64,000 nt of DNA from Mogibacterium sp. (lineage in GTDB: Bacteria; Bacillota; Clostridia; Peptostreptococcales; Anaerovoracaceae), in contig JAKSSP010000008.1 of the NCBI GenBank assembly GCA_024403035.1, positions 1 to 64,000 of the forward strand, written 5' to 3'. The translations under genes and the position numbers were made by a program. Below, piece after piece: positions 36,432 to 43,550 of the stretch (position 1 is the stretch's first letter; every line of letters begins with the position of its first letter). The notes under the pieces are model-generated. The model made no database searches, was not told where the DNA came from, and worked only from the letters and a program-made list of their open reading frames with translations.

Positions 36432-38162
36432 CTATATGTATCCGAGCTTGCGGTTTGCTCTTATCTGAAGCTTATTCAGCTCAGGTTCTATATATGGAGC
36501 TACTACTCTGGCTATCTCGCGGCCATCGACCTGCAGCACTATAACTGTAGGTCTATTTCCAGCTCCACCTGCTGCAGCCTCTGCTGTGCCATTCACAATG
36601 GCCTCACCCCAATCATCTAGTGTCTTCCAGAATGGCGTCAGTGGTACTCCAGCCTCAGCTCCTGCTTCACCAAAGCCATGTACCAAGGTAGGCTTTTCGA
36701 AGAGTACGCCTTCCTTGTGCCATGCAATCGACAGCTTTGGGATCGTGCCCTTAAGAAGGTCCCCGAGCTTCCACCCGGATGGGCTTATGCTGAATGACGG
36801 CTTTGGTATGTGCGGCGTCGACACCTTGAACTTGAAAAAGCCCTTTATCTTATCTACGATCTCCTTGACCTTATCTCTGGCTGTTTCGAACGGCTTCGTG
36901 ATCGCTGCCTTTGCTGCCGCAAATTTTGATTTAACAGCTCCAACGGTTGCGGAAGCTTTCTGGATTAATGCTGTTTTAATCGGTTCGAACTTTGCTGCTA
37001 TCGCCTGTGCGCCGGTCTGTATAAGGCTGGCGGCCGCTTGTCCGAGAGCTGATATGAAGTATCCCACCAAACTGATTGCTGCTGCAGCTAGTTTTGGCAG
37101 ATTCCTTAAAAGGCCCAGCGCAAAATTCTTTATGAATTCGCCTGCAGCATTACCAACAGCCGGATCGTCTCCTGATTCCTGAAGTTTCGTAATTATATTC
37201 TCTGCAAGATGACCTAGCGAGTCAGGGAGATTTAGAAATACATTGCCAACTGCTTTAAGCAAGTTCTCTCCGAATGTAATCGCCGATTCGAGCAAGGCGT
37301 CCATTGCGCCGGATACGTCTTCTCCGACTACGAGCTGTGCCATAAAGTTCGATGCTGCCGATTTCATAGACGCAAAGGATCCGGACAGTGTGCTTTCAGC
37401 CTCCTTTGCAGTTGTGCCGGTAATGCCAAGCTCACCTTGTATAACGTGTATCGCTTCATAGACATCAGATAGATTGTTGATATCATATTTGACGCCTGTC
37501 ACCTTCTCTGCATCGGCCAGCAATCTCTCCATTTCGGTTTTTGTGCCGCCATAGCCGAGTTTGAGGTTGTCGAGCATGGTGTAATTCTGCTTGGCAAAGC
37601 CCTGATACGCATTCTGGATATCCTGTATATTGGTACCCATTTTGTTGGCGTTATCAGACATGTCTATAACAGCCTGGTTGGCAGCTTCTGCCGCCTTTGA
37701 CTGATTGCCGCCTACAGACTGAAGGAGCGAGGCGGCGAATGACGTGGACTGCTCCATGTACTCATTGGCGGATATGCCTGCGGTCTTCCAAGCATCGTTG
37801 GCGTTTTTCATCATCTGGTCTTCAACCGCCTTGAGCCTGTTATACTCGCCAGATACTTCATTCACGGTCTTGCCGACCATTTTGGCGTATTCCTGAGCGC
37901 TTTTTGCTCCTTTAGCACCAAAAAGCGTCTCTATGCCGCCTCTGCCTTGCTCATACCGAGCGCCTTCCTGAATCGTGTCCTTCAGGATCTTTCCTATTCC
38001 GGCTGCAACGATCGCCTTTTTGATTGTCCCAATCAGTTTGGCTCCTGTGCTTTTGCCGGCACTATCTGCCTCTCCGCTTAGTACACTCGAAATGCTTCCG
38101 GATATGCCCTGTGCCGATGGCACTATCTGTACATATGCTTTTCCAAGATTACTCTGTGCCAT
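36432..38162 (-). CDS. Tail tape measure protein
   Basis: 576 residues, short for the family, implying a short tail. The N-terminal part contains the conserved region around FAKQNYTMLDNLKLGYGGTKTEMERLL, a hallmark of one siphophage tape-measure family. Hydrophobic helices occur at about 330-390. The C-terminus has PALVHGFGEAGAEAGVPLTP-like residues (PTLVHGFGEAGAEAGVPLTP). Length sets tail length and the protein carries DNA-ejection functions. It overlaps the DUF5361 reading frame by 14 bases. Confidence 0.88.
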   Translation of the reverse strand: MAQSNLGKAYVQIVPSAQGISGSISSVLSGEADSAGKSTGAKLIGTIKKAIVAAGIGKILKDTIQEGARYEQGRGGIETLFGAKGAKSAQEYAKMVGKTVNEVSGEYNRLKAVEDQMMKNANDAWKTAGISANEYMEQSTSFAASLLQSVGGNQSKAAEAANQAVIDMSDNANKMGTNIQDIQNAYQGFAKQNYTMLDNLKLGYGGTKTEMERLLADAEKVTGVKYDINNLSDVYEAIHVIQGELGITGTTAKEAESTLSGSFASMKSAASNFMAQLVVGEDVSGAMDALLESAITFGENLLKAVGNVFLNLPDSLGHLAENIITKLQESGDDPAVGNAAGEFIKNFALGLLRNLPKLAAAAISLVGYFISALGQAAASLIQTGAQAIAAKFEPIKTALIQKASATVGAVKSKFAAAKAAITKPFETARDKVKEIVDKIKGFFKFKVSTPHIPKPSFSISPSGWKLGDLLKGTIPKLSIAWHKEGVLFEKPTLVHGFGEAGAEAGVPLTPFWKTLDDWGEAIVNGTAEAAAGGAGNRPTVIVLQVDGREIARVVAPYIEPELNKLQIRANRKLGYI

Positions 38163-38535
38163 TGCTTTCTCCGCTTAATAATCTATGTTTTTCAGCCTCA
38201 AAGTCCTCTACGCTGTCAAACCGCTGGATCCCATCTTCCGGATCTTTTGTAACCACGCCTTCATAGCATTGAGTAACGTATGACTGTAATGGCTCTCCTC
38301 CGCCGAATCCTGATATAAGGGCCCCAACCCGGTCTATGAGAACCGATATCAGCAGCTCCACATCGCTGACTATCTGGCCGTTTTTTTCTTTTTTCATCAA
38401 CATCTTGATTCTTGATTCATTCCTCAAGCCGACAGCATAAGTCGCCGCCAGTCTGGCTGGCAGCGACTTATAATCATAAATATGGTATGTCTCGGCGAAG
38501 TCGCATATAAGCGCCTCTTCATCGAGAGCTATCAT
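38149..38535 (-). CDS. DUF5361 tail-chaperone extension, read by -1 frameshift
   Basis: 128 residues as an ATG-started frame, matching DUF5361 (MIALDEEALICDFAETYHIYDYKSLPARLAA). The ATG has no Shine-Dalgarno. The frame is open upstream and joins, through a -1 shift at the slippery site 38553-38559, the end of the small chaperone gene (reading KNLIVLADMIALDEE). It is therefore probably made as the C-terminal part of a long GT-like chaperone isoform that binds the tape measure protein. Confidence 0.8.
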   Translation of the reverse strand: MIALDEEALICDFAETYHIYDYKSLPARLAATYAVGLRNESRIKMLMKKEKNGQIVSDVELLISVLIDRVGALISGFGGGEPLQSYVTQCYEGVVTKDPEDGIQRFDSVEDFEAEKHRLLSGESNGTE

Positions 38536-38549
38536 GTCGGCGAGGACAA

Positions 38550-38813
38550 TCAGTTTTTTACCGCATTTCCTGCTTTCTCGAATATCTCTTCGAGTGCGGC
38601 ATAGAATGCGCTCGACGGTACTCTTCCCTGCTCGTTTTCGAGATGTTTATAGAGGCGCTCTTTTTGTTCGATACCGAGAGTGGCCTCAGCAAGTTCCAAT
38701 GACGCTACAGCATCATCCCCAGCTTTCCTTATGAGCTCTATGTAGTACATATCATCAAGTGCGGTCTCGTCTATCTCGAATTCAAAGCCGTTATCCAGTA
38801 TACCTTTAGTCAT
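38550..38813 (-). CDS. Tail assembly chaperone, short form (G-like)
   Basis: 87 residues, acidic and helical (DDMYYIELIRKAGDDAVAS; LEEIFEKAGNAVKN at the end). Lies between the major tail protein and the tape measure gene, the standard position for tail chaperones. The slippery site sits on its last two sense codons, so most ribosomes give this short product and a minority the fusion with DUF5361. Confidence 0.8.
   Translation of the reverse strand: MTKGILDNGFEFEIDETALDDMYYIELIRKAGDDAVASLELAEATLGIEQKERLYKHLENEQGRVPSSAFYAALEEIFEKAGNAVKN
38553..38559 (-). promoter_or_regulatory. Programmed -1 frameshift slippery heptamer
   Basis: A AAA AAC in the correct zero-frame phase (GTA AAA AAC TGA), directly before the stop codon of the short chaperone. 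After a -1 slip the next codon is CTG and the frame continues into DUF5361. A AAA AAC is a classical bacterial/phage slippery sequence, and lambda-like G/GT expression is the known precedent. Confidence 0.8.
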
Positions 38814-38846
38814 TTTTCATCCTCCTGCTTCCTTTATCAGCTTTTA

Positions 38847-39461
38847 TTATGCTCCTGTTGACCCAGTCGCTCCGGTCGCACCAGTCGGCTTAGCAGTGTA
38901 CTCAAAATGAGTATTGCCTTCGGAGTCAGACGGATATGCCGTCACAGTTACTTCATATCCCACAAGATCTGTTTTCTTGTAGGCGATCTCCGAGATCTCG
39001 GTTATCTTGCCTTTCGGGATGACTGTTCTGCGGATGTACCCGCCTTTGAGCAATACATCGATGACGTAGGCATGCTCTGTAAGCTCCTTTGCATTGGCTT
39101 TTGCGATCATCTCTGTATCGATAGATCCGGTTACATTCTCGTCACCAAAGATCTCCTTGTTGACCACTTCTTTAATGATTTCAAGCATCTTATACTTGAA
39201 TGTGTCAGTCTTGCTGTCCTGCAGACTGGCTATCTCAGAGCCGGACCAGTCTTTGACAGGCGTAGAGCTTCTGCTGTTATTGTTAACATAACCGTCTTCG
39301 GAGATATATCCGAGTGTCACAAAAGCCTCAGGGAGTTCTGTCAGAGCGCTGGTTGGGATCGTGAGCGAGTTATCGATCACCGCCCTGTAGATCGCACCGG
39401 CGACTAACGGTTCTCCTGCGGACACATTGTCCACGTTTGCTATATTTGTATTATCTGGCAT
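38847..39461 (-). CDS. Major tail tube protein with collagen-like C-terminal tag
   Basis: 204 residues with the beta-rich core of siphophage tube proteins (LITEL-like start, SDGYVNNNSRSSTPVKDWSG, GYEVTVTAYPSDSEGNTHFEY). The core ends at FEYTAKP and is followed by TGATGATGSTGA, an extension not part of the tube fold. The identical 12 residues end the major capsid protein. The Gly-X-Thr pattern is a candidate O-glycosylation target. Position just upstream of the chaperones supports the call. Confidence 0.85.
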   Translation of the reverse strand: MPDNTNIANVDNVSAGEPLVAGAIYRAVIDNSLTIPTSALTELPEAFVTLGYISEDGYVNNNSRSSTPVKDWSGSEIASLQDSKTDTFKYKMLEIIKEVVNKEIFGDENVTGSIDTEMIAKANAKELTEHAYVIDVLLKGGYIRRTVIPKGKITEISEIAYKKTDLVGYEVTVTAYPSDSEGNTHFEYTAKPTGATGATGSTGA

Positions 39462-39475
39462 GTAATTACCTCCAT

Positions 39476-39814
39476 TCAGTAGTGGGTGATATCGAACACC
39501 GCCTGATAGCGGTATCTTTTTCTTTGAGTATCTGAGAAGTTGTAATCTGAATTAATGCTGACATCTGTGACTTCATCGAGCGAGCAAGCCTCCATCATGG
39601 CAGCCTTTACTAGCTCGTTAAGCGTCATGGCATCAAGCAGGCTCTGCCCGTATGACTTGACGGCTATCATTGATGTAATAAGCATATTCTCCTCTGCCGA
39701 GGATCCTGTCTTCTCAATAACCAAATAACGCGGATTCACCCCATCGGGTTCCTCCGCGTGTACAGGGCAGTTCATTGACTCCTGCAGGTATTCAAGGATC
39801 GTTACTTCAATCAT
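39476..39814 (-). CDS. Tail terminator/completion protein
   Basis: 112 residues; YLVIEKTGSSAEENMLITSMIAVKSYGQSL and YNFSDTQRKRYRYQAVFDITHY are typical of small tail-completion proteins that cap the tube (gpU-like fold). It sits between the gp10-like protein and the major tail protein, the usual location. Confidence 0.7.
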   Translation of the reverse strand: MIEVTILEYLQESMNCPVHAEEPDGVNPRYLVIEKTGSSAEENMLITSMIAVKSYGQSLLDAMTLNELVKAAMMEACSLDEVTDVSINSDYNFSDTQRKRYRYQAVFDITHY

Positions 39815-40056
39815 GAGCCGCCTCCCAATGCTTTAAGCAGTGTGTTGTTGTCGAAGTTGTCCCGAACGGCCTCTTCTGTCTCGGCATGTACAGAAGCGTT
39901 TACTCTGGTCTTGCCTACATAGGTATTGACCTCGTATCCGGATCCGGCACGTGCCTGGACATCTCTTGCATATGATTCGCATATACCAGCCATCTCGGGT
40001 GACTGCATCAGCTCTCTTACACCGTCCCTATCAAGTTCAAATCTGAAATTACTCAT
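39811..40056 (-). CDS. Head-tail joining protein, HK97 gp10-like
   Basis: 81 residues; FELDRDGVRELMQSPEM and CESYARDVQARAGSGYEV match short gp10-like/minor head-tail proteins. Overlaps both neighbours by a few bases, indicating coupled translation in the connector module. Confidence 0.65.
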   Translation of the reverse strand: MSNFRFELDRDGVRELMQSPEMAGICESYARDVQARAGSGYEVNTYVGKTRVNASVHAETEEAVRDNFDNNTLLKALGGGS

Positions 40057-40378
40057 AGCGTTCCACCATGACTTTCTTGTTCCAGCTGAGAGGTATGAGA
40101 TCTTCGATGCCCATTACGGGCGGAGCTACAACATGCCAGTCCTGACCAAAGAAGGTGACACGGCTGTCGTTCCAAACATGAGTATCACCCTTTGGCAGTG
40201 CCAGTTGATACTCCACCTTTGCACCATTTAGGTCAAGGCCACTGGGTATATCCTCTGCTGTGGCAGGAGCCACAAGCACGTTTTTGATATCAACGGGGAC
40301 CTCTTCATAGACAGGTCTGTTAAGACGGTCGGTCCCTGTCTGCACCTTTTCGTGCAATGTTACCGTTATGCCGCGCAT
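40049..40378 (-). CDS. Head completion / minor capsid connector protein
   Basis: 109 residues from MRGITVTLHEKVQTG. This start is supported by GGAGG 7 bases before and by lying one base after the previous gene's stop. FGQDWHVVAPPVMGIEDLIPLSWNKK is the C-terminal beta part seen in stopper/minor capsid 2-type proteins. The long upstream reading to 40579 overlaps the connector gene and is not supported. Confidence 0.65.
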   Translation of the reverse strand: MRGITVTLHEKVQTGTDRLNRPVYEEVPVDIKNVLVAPATAEDIPSGLDLNGAKVEYQLALPKGDTHVWNDSRVTFFGQDWHVVAPPVMGIEDLIPLSWNKKVMVERYE

Positions 40379-40379
40379 A

Positions 40380-40763
40380 TCAGGCCTCCGATTCTGATGT
40401 AAGCTCTTCCAGAGGACTCCATGTGCCGATTTTATTACCTTCACCCAGTAGACCTCTCTCAAGCTTCGAGAGATAGAGTTCCCCCGCAGCACCATTTCCG
40501 ATTTTCCAGCTCTGAGCATATCCAAGAGCTGATCTGCTGCCTTCACTTGCTCCGATCGGGATACCGGTGTCAGTACCATCTCCCAGCATGCGTATCACAG
40601 CTCTGCATGAAACCAGCTTTTTGGCTTCAGACGGTGCCTTAGAATTATAGCTGTCGATAATAACCGCTATGTCTTCGAGCAGCGTTTCGCATGCTGCCGC
40701 TTCCTCTGGGCTCAGATCATGTGTAAGCCTAGCCGATATATCCTCGGTTGTTGCATATGCCAT
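40380..40763 (-). CDS. Head-tail connector (gp6/gp15-like adaptor)
   Basis: 127 residues from MAYATTEDISARLTHDLSPEE. ATG 40763 is preferred because AGAGGTGG precedes it; a GTG at 40772 is the alternative. The helical adaptor signature (CETLLEDIAVIIDSYN, VSCRAVIRMLGD, SALGYAQSWKIGNGAAGELYLSKLE) matches proteins that bind under the portal. Confidence 0.75.
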   Translation of the reverse strand: MAYATTEDISARLTHDLSPEEAAACETLLEDIAVIIDSYNSKAPSEAKKLVSCRAVIRMLGDGTDTGIPIGASEGSRSALGYAQSWKIGNGAAGELYLSKLERGLLGEGNKIGTWSPLEELTSESEA

Positions 40764-40774
40764 ACGAGCCACCT

Positions 40775-40954
40775 CTACTCCTTAGTTGTCTTTTTAGATG
40801 TCGTCTTTCTGGATGCCACTTTCTTCGGCTTTTCTGCAGGTGTGGAAGCAGAGGCAGCAAGCCTGTGGCCTGCCTCTTTGTATTCCTCTACACGGTCTTC
40901 CGCGACCCACATCTCATTGCCGAAGAGCGAGTTGATCATTTTAACCTTCTTCAT
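40775..40954 (-). CDS. Small basic capsid-module protein (59 residues)
   Basis: MKKVKMINSLFGNEMWVAED at the N-terminus and a Lys/Thr/Ser-rich tail (KKVASRKTTSKKTTKE). GAGGAGG lies 5 bases before the ATG, and the gene overlaps the glycosyltransferase end by 14 bases. The N-terminal pattern (KVKMINSLFGNEMWVAEDRVEEY) is common among small phage head proteins in this position. Function unknown; the basic Ser/Thr tail could bind DNA. Confidence 0.7.
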   Translation of the reverse strand: MKKVKMINSLFGNEMWVAEDRVEEYKEAGHRLAASASTPAEKPKKVASRKTTSKKTTKE

Positions 40955-41606
40955 GCTTTACCTCCTCAGGCCACTGCAGTCTTCTGAGCATATGCCCGCA
41001 TCCGACTCTCACATCAGCCATGACCGGAATGCCGGCAGTTTTCAGCTTCTCGCAAAAATACAGATCTTCCGAAAGCATTCCCCGATGGTCGTCCGCGTAA
41101 TTGACCCAGTCATACCACGGATAAGCCAGCCTTCTGAACAGCTCAGTTTTAATCATCGCGCATCCCATTCCGCCGCCGTGTATCCGTATTTTTTTTACGC
41201 CTTCCCCAATCATTTTCTTAAGCTCAGAAGCTTCATACTCACTCTCGAGAGGGTAATTGAAATACTGAGATCCGTCTGGTTGATAGAGCTTGCAGATGCA
41301 CGTCCTTCCACGGTATATATTGTCCGCATCACGATGCGCATAGTATCCGAGGCATAGCGGCTGTGGATCTTCCAGTAGATGCGCTATAGCATCTTTTGGA
41401 AGGACCACATCGTTATCCACCATCAGCACATAATCGTAGTTGCCGTCAATGGCACGCTGCGCGATGTTGTTTCTGGCCGTAGCACAATCGTACCCACGCA
41501 CAAAATCGAAGTCTATGATGTGACCACATGGGTCACACTCATAGATCGACTTGAAAGTGTCGGGATAGATCGTCTCAAAGGTCGGTACTGCTATGAGAAT
41601 CTTCAT
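40941..41606 (-). CDS. GT-A fold glycosyltransferase in the capsid operon
   Basis: 221 residues. Family 2-like features: IAVPTFETIYPDTF at the N-terminus, ARNNIAQRAIDGNYDYVLMVDNDVVLP with a DxD-type metal motif (DND, about 64-66), HGGGMGCAMIKTELFRRL and SEDLYFCEKLKTAG, the acceptor/catalytic Asp/Glu region. No membrane helix, so it acts in the cytoplasm on newly made proteins or sugars. It begins 13 bases after the major capsid gene and overlaps the next small gene. Its placement among head genes, rather than in a sugar locus, suggests that its acceptor is a virion protein. Confidence 0.82.
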   Translation of the reverse strand: MKILIAVPTFETIYPDTFKSIYECDPCGHIIDFDFVRGYDCATARNNIAQRAIDGNYDYVLMVDNDVVLPKDAIAHLLEDPQPLCLGYYAHRDADNIYRGRTCICKLYQPDGSQYFNYPLESEYEASELKKMIGEGVKKIRIHGGGMGCAMIKTELFRRLAYPWYDWVNYADDHRGMLSEDLYFCEKLKTAGIPVMADVRVGCGHMLRRLQWPEEVKHEEG

Positions 41607-41619
41607 GCATCAGCTCCTA

Positions 41620-42552
41620 TTAAGCTCCTGTCGAGCCCGTCGCTCCGGTTGCTCCGGTAACGGCGGAGTACGGAGTTGTCAGCAGATTGAATACAGATGT
41701 ATCGGCGCGGAATCCGACCTCGATCTCTGCTCTAACAGCTACCATGTTCTGCTGGAACAGATTGATGGTCTTTGTTTCGCCGTTATCCTCATATGTGAGT
41801 GTCGCTTCCTCGCTGATGCCGATCTGTACGCCCTCAACGGTACCGTAGAGTGCCATCGACCAGTCGCCGGCTACGCCTACTACATTAGGGACGCTTTCGC
41901 CCGTACCCGCCTTGTATGCGGCTTTGCTCTGAAGAGTCTTCGCTCCGAGGATCATCGGGATAGCACCTTCAGCAACGCTGTTGATGAAGAGTGGCCTGCC
42001 TTCTCCGTCCTTGGCAGAAAGAAGTGTGCCTCTTGCCTTAGGAGAAATGGCATATCCGTTAAGGATTCCGTCGTGGTCAGCGATATCTACATCTGCGGCA
42101 ACAAGACCGTCGTAAGTATTCGTGCCACCGATATTCTGCGCTGTACAAGCGGCAAATGTATCGAAGTTGCTTCCCGGAGCACTTCCGTGGAAGACTGTGC
42201 TGTCGAATTTCTTACCGAGCGCTGCAGGCAGCCTCTTTACCAGCTCATCGTAGAGTCTTTTCGAGTCTCTTACGAACTCTTTGGAGAACGGTACGATGAC
42301 AGCCAGCTTGTAAGCTGTCATGATCTTCTTGTCGAGACCTGGATTGGATACAGGCTTTACCCCAGTCTCGCTGACCCAGTCAGCGGATGGATCCGAAAGA
42401 ATTACCGGGATCTCTACGCCCCTGCCCGGCAGATCGATCTGTCTTGCGAGCTGCATTACTGCAGACGCTTCCTGTGTTTTCTGAAGTATCTCCTGGCTTA
42501 CGTCAGCTGGGAGATCGATGTTGGTTCTGTTGGTTGGTATTCCGCTTGGCAT
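41620..42552 (-). CDS. Major capsid protein (HK97 fold) with collagen-like C-terminal tag
   Basis: 310 residues. HK97-type phage capsid sequence: EILQKTQEASAVMQLARQIDLPGRGVEIPV near the N-arm, KKIMTAYKLAVIVPFSKEFVRDS, and LEQ-like beta strands to VRAEIEVGFRADTSVFNLLTT. The core ends at TPYSAV and is followed by TGATGATGSTGA, identical to the end of the major tail protein, with different codons. It follows the scaffold gene by 14 bases. No protease domain is seen nearby. Confidence 0.88.
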   Translation of the reverse strand: MPSGIPTNRTNIDLPADVSQEILQKTQEASAVMQLARQIDLPGRGVEIPVILSDPSADWVSETGVKPVSNPGLDKKIMTAYKLAVIVPFSKEFVRDSKRLYDELVKRLPAALGKKFDSTVFHGSAPGSNFDTFAACTAQNIGGTNTYDGLVAADVDIADHDGILNGYAISPKARGTLLSAKDGEGRPLFINSVAEGAIPMILGAKTLQSKAAYKAGTGESVPNVVGVAGDWSMALYGTVEGVQIGISEEATLTYEDNGETKTINLFQQNMVAVRAEIEVGFRADTSVFNLLTTPYSAVTGATGATGSTGA

Positions 42553-42566
42553 TTTTGTACCTCCTG

Positions 42567-43130
42567 TTAATTAGTTACTTGATCAAACCAGTTAGCGAAC
42601 TGGTCTCTTGTGCTCATTTTGCCGCCTGTCTCCGATGGTTGCCCGCCATCCTTGACATCCGGGTATCCATTGTCATCCGTAAACAGGAATGGTCTGGACT
42701 CCTTGATTGTTTTGATTTGTTCATCAAGGCCGGTCACTTTGCCGTCATCTCCAAGGATGAGCTTTGTTTTGTCAAGAAGGCCTGCGACAAGTTCAGCATC
42801 GCGGGCTGTATTACCCAATGCTGCCGTAATGGCGTTTGTCATCTTCATTTCGGCAATCTCTGCTGAGTATTTGGTCTCCTTGTCCTTCAGATCATCCTGT
42901 AGCGTCTTGATCTGGGTTCTAAGGGCCTCGCTGTCACCAGCCGATGCCTTGAGCTTGTCGAGCTCGGTCTTTACGCTGTTTAGCGCTTCCTCTGCATTTT
43001 TCTTCTTCTGGACCTCTTCATTGAGCCTTGCTCTTGGCACATAAGCCTCCATCTCTTTCTTTGAGGCTTCTGCTGCCTTTTCAGCAAGTTCTTCGGAAAT
43101 CCCCAGTGCGACAAAATCTTCTTTTTTCAT
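42567..43130 (-). CDS. Capsid scaffold protein (GP20/DUF4355-like)
   Basis: 187 residues from MKKEDFVALGISEELAEKAAE, after AGGAGG. The centre is a long charged coiled coil (LNEEVQKKKNAEEALNSVKTELDKLKAS) and the C-terminus has KESRPFLFTDDNGYPDV and ends DQFANWFDQVTN. This layout and position directly before the capsid gene identify the scaffold, which guides procapsid assembly and is then lost. Confidence 0.82.
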   Translation of the reverse strand: MKKEDFVALGISEELAEKAAEASKKEMEAYVPRARLNEEVQKKKNAEEALNSVKTELDKLKASAGDSEALRTQIKTLQDDLKDKETKYSAEIAEMKMTNAITAALGNTARDAELVAGLLDKTKLILGDDGKVTGLDEQIKTIKESRPFLFTDDNGYPDVKDGGQPSETGGKMSTRDQFANWFDQVTN

Positions 43131-43219
43131 GTTTGATTCCTCCTGACTTTTGTTATCGCGGTTTATTCCGCGCAATCGACATCTCACTTTTTTCGTCCTG
43201 CGATGTCCTTGGGACGAGA

Positions 43220-43288
43220 TGGTGCCCGATCAGGAGTCGAACCTGTATCCCGGATATGGGTCTCCCGGGCCTGGCCGCAGTTAGGGCA
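43220..43288 (-). other. tRNA-like element, degenerate or minimal
   Basis: On the minus strand the segment ends GGTTCGACTCCTGATCGGGC followed by ACCA. TGCCC at the 5' end pairs with GGGCA, a T arm (CAGG-TTCGACT-CCTG) is clear, and a CCCGG / CCGGG stem occupies the anticodon position. The total is only about 69 nt, the D arm is nearly absent, the acceptor has mismatches and the anticodon loop is 9-11 nt. It may be a decayed phage tRNA or a tRNA mimic. It lies between the scaffold gene and the 65-residue gene. Confidence 0.4.
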
Positions 43289-43352
43289 AAACAAAAAGCA
43301 CCACCGAAGCGATGCTTGTTTCCTAGATTGTTTAGTGCTTATACTTTTTTGA

Positions 43353-43550
43353 TTATTCCTCGATTATCTCCCATCGACCGCCGATAGAACTACCATCTAA
43401 AGGAGCCGGATTATCCTTTGAATAAAGATAATCCTCTCCACTGTCATCAACGACTCTATACATTCCGTCGTTTTCGATTTCAGCATCGTATATCTTGCCA
43501 TCCGTAAGCGAATCGATTCCAAATGACTCTCCAACGTATTTCAGCTTCAT
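43353..43550 (-). CDS. Small protein downstream of MuF/VG15 gene, possible immunity-type partner
   Basis: 65 residues, acidic: MKLKYVGESFGIDSLTDGKI, then YDAEIENDGMYRVVDDSGED and a Trp near the end (GGRWEIIEE). SH3-like small beta fold is likely. Its ATG overlaps the stop of the minor capsid gene by 4 bases. Similar small proteins occur near phage head genes and toxin genes, so an antitoxin role toward the upstream C-terminal domain is possible but unproven. Confidence 0.6.
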   Translation of the reverse strand: MKLKYVGESFGIDSLTDGKIYDAEIENDGMYRVVDDSGEDYLYSKDNPAPLDGSSIGGRWEIIEE

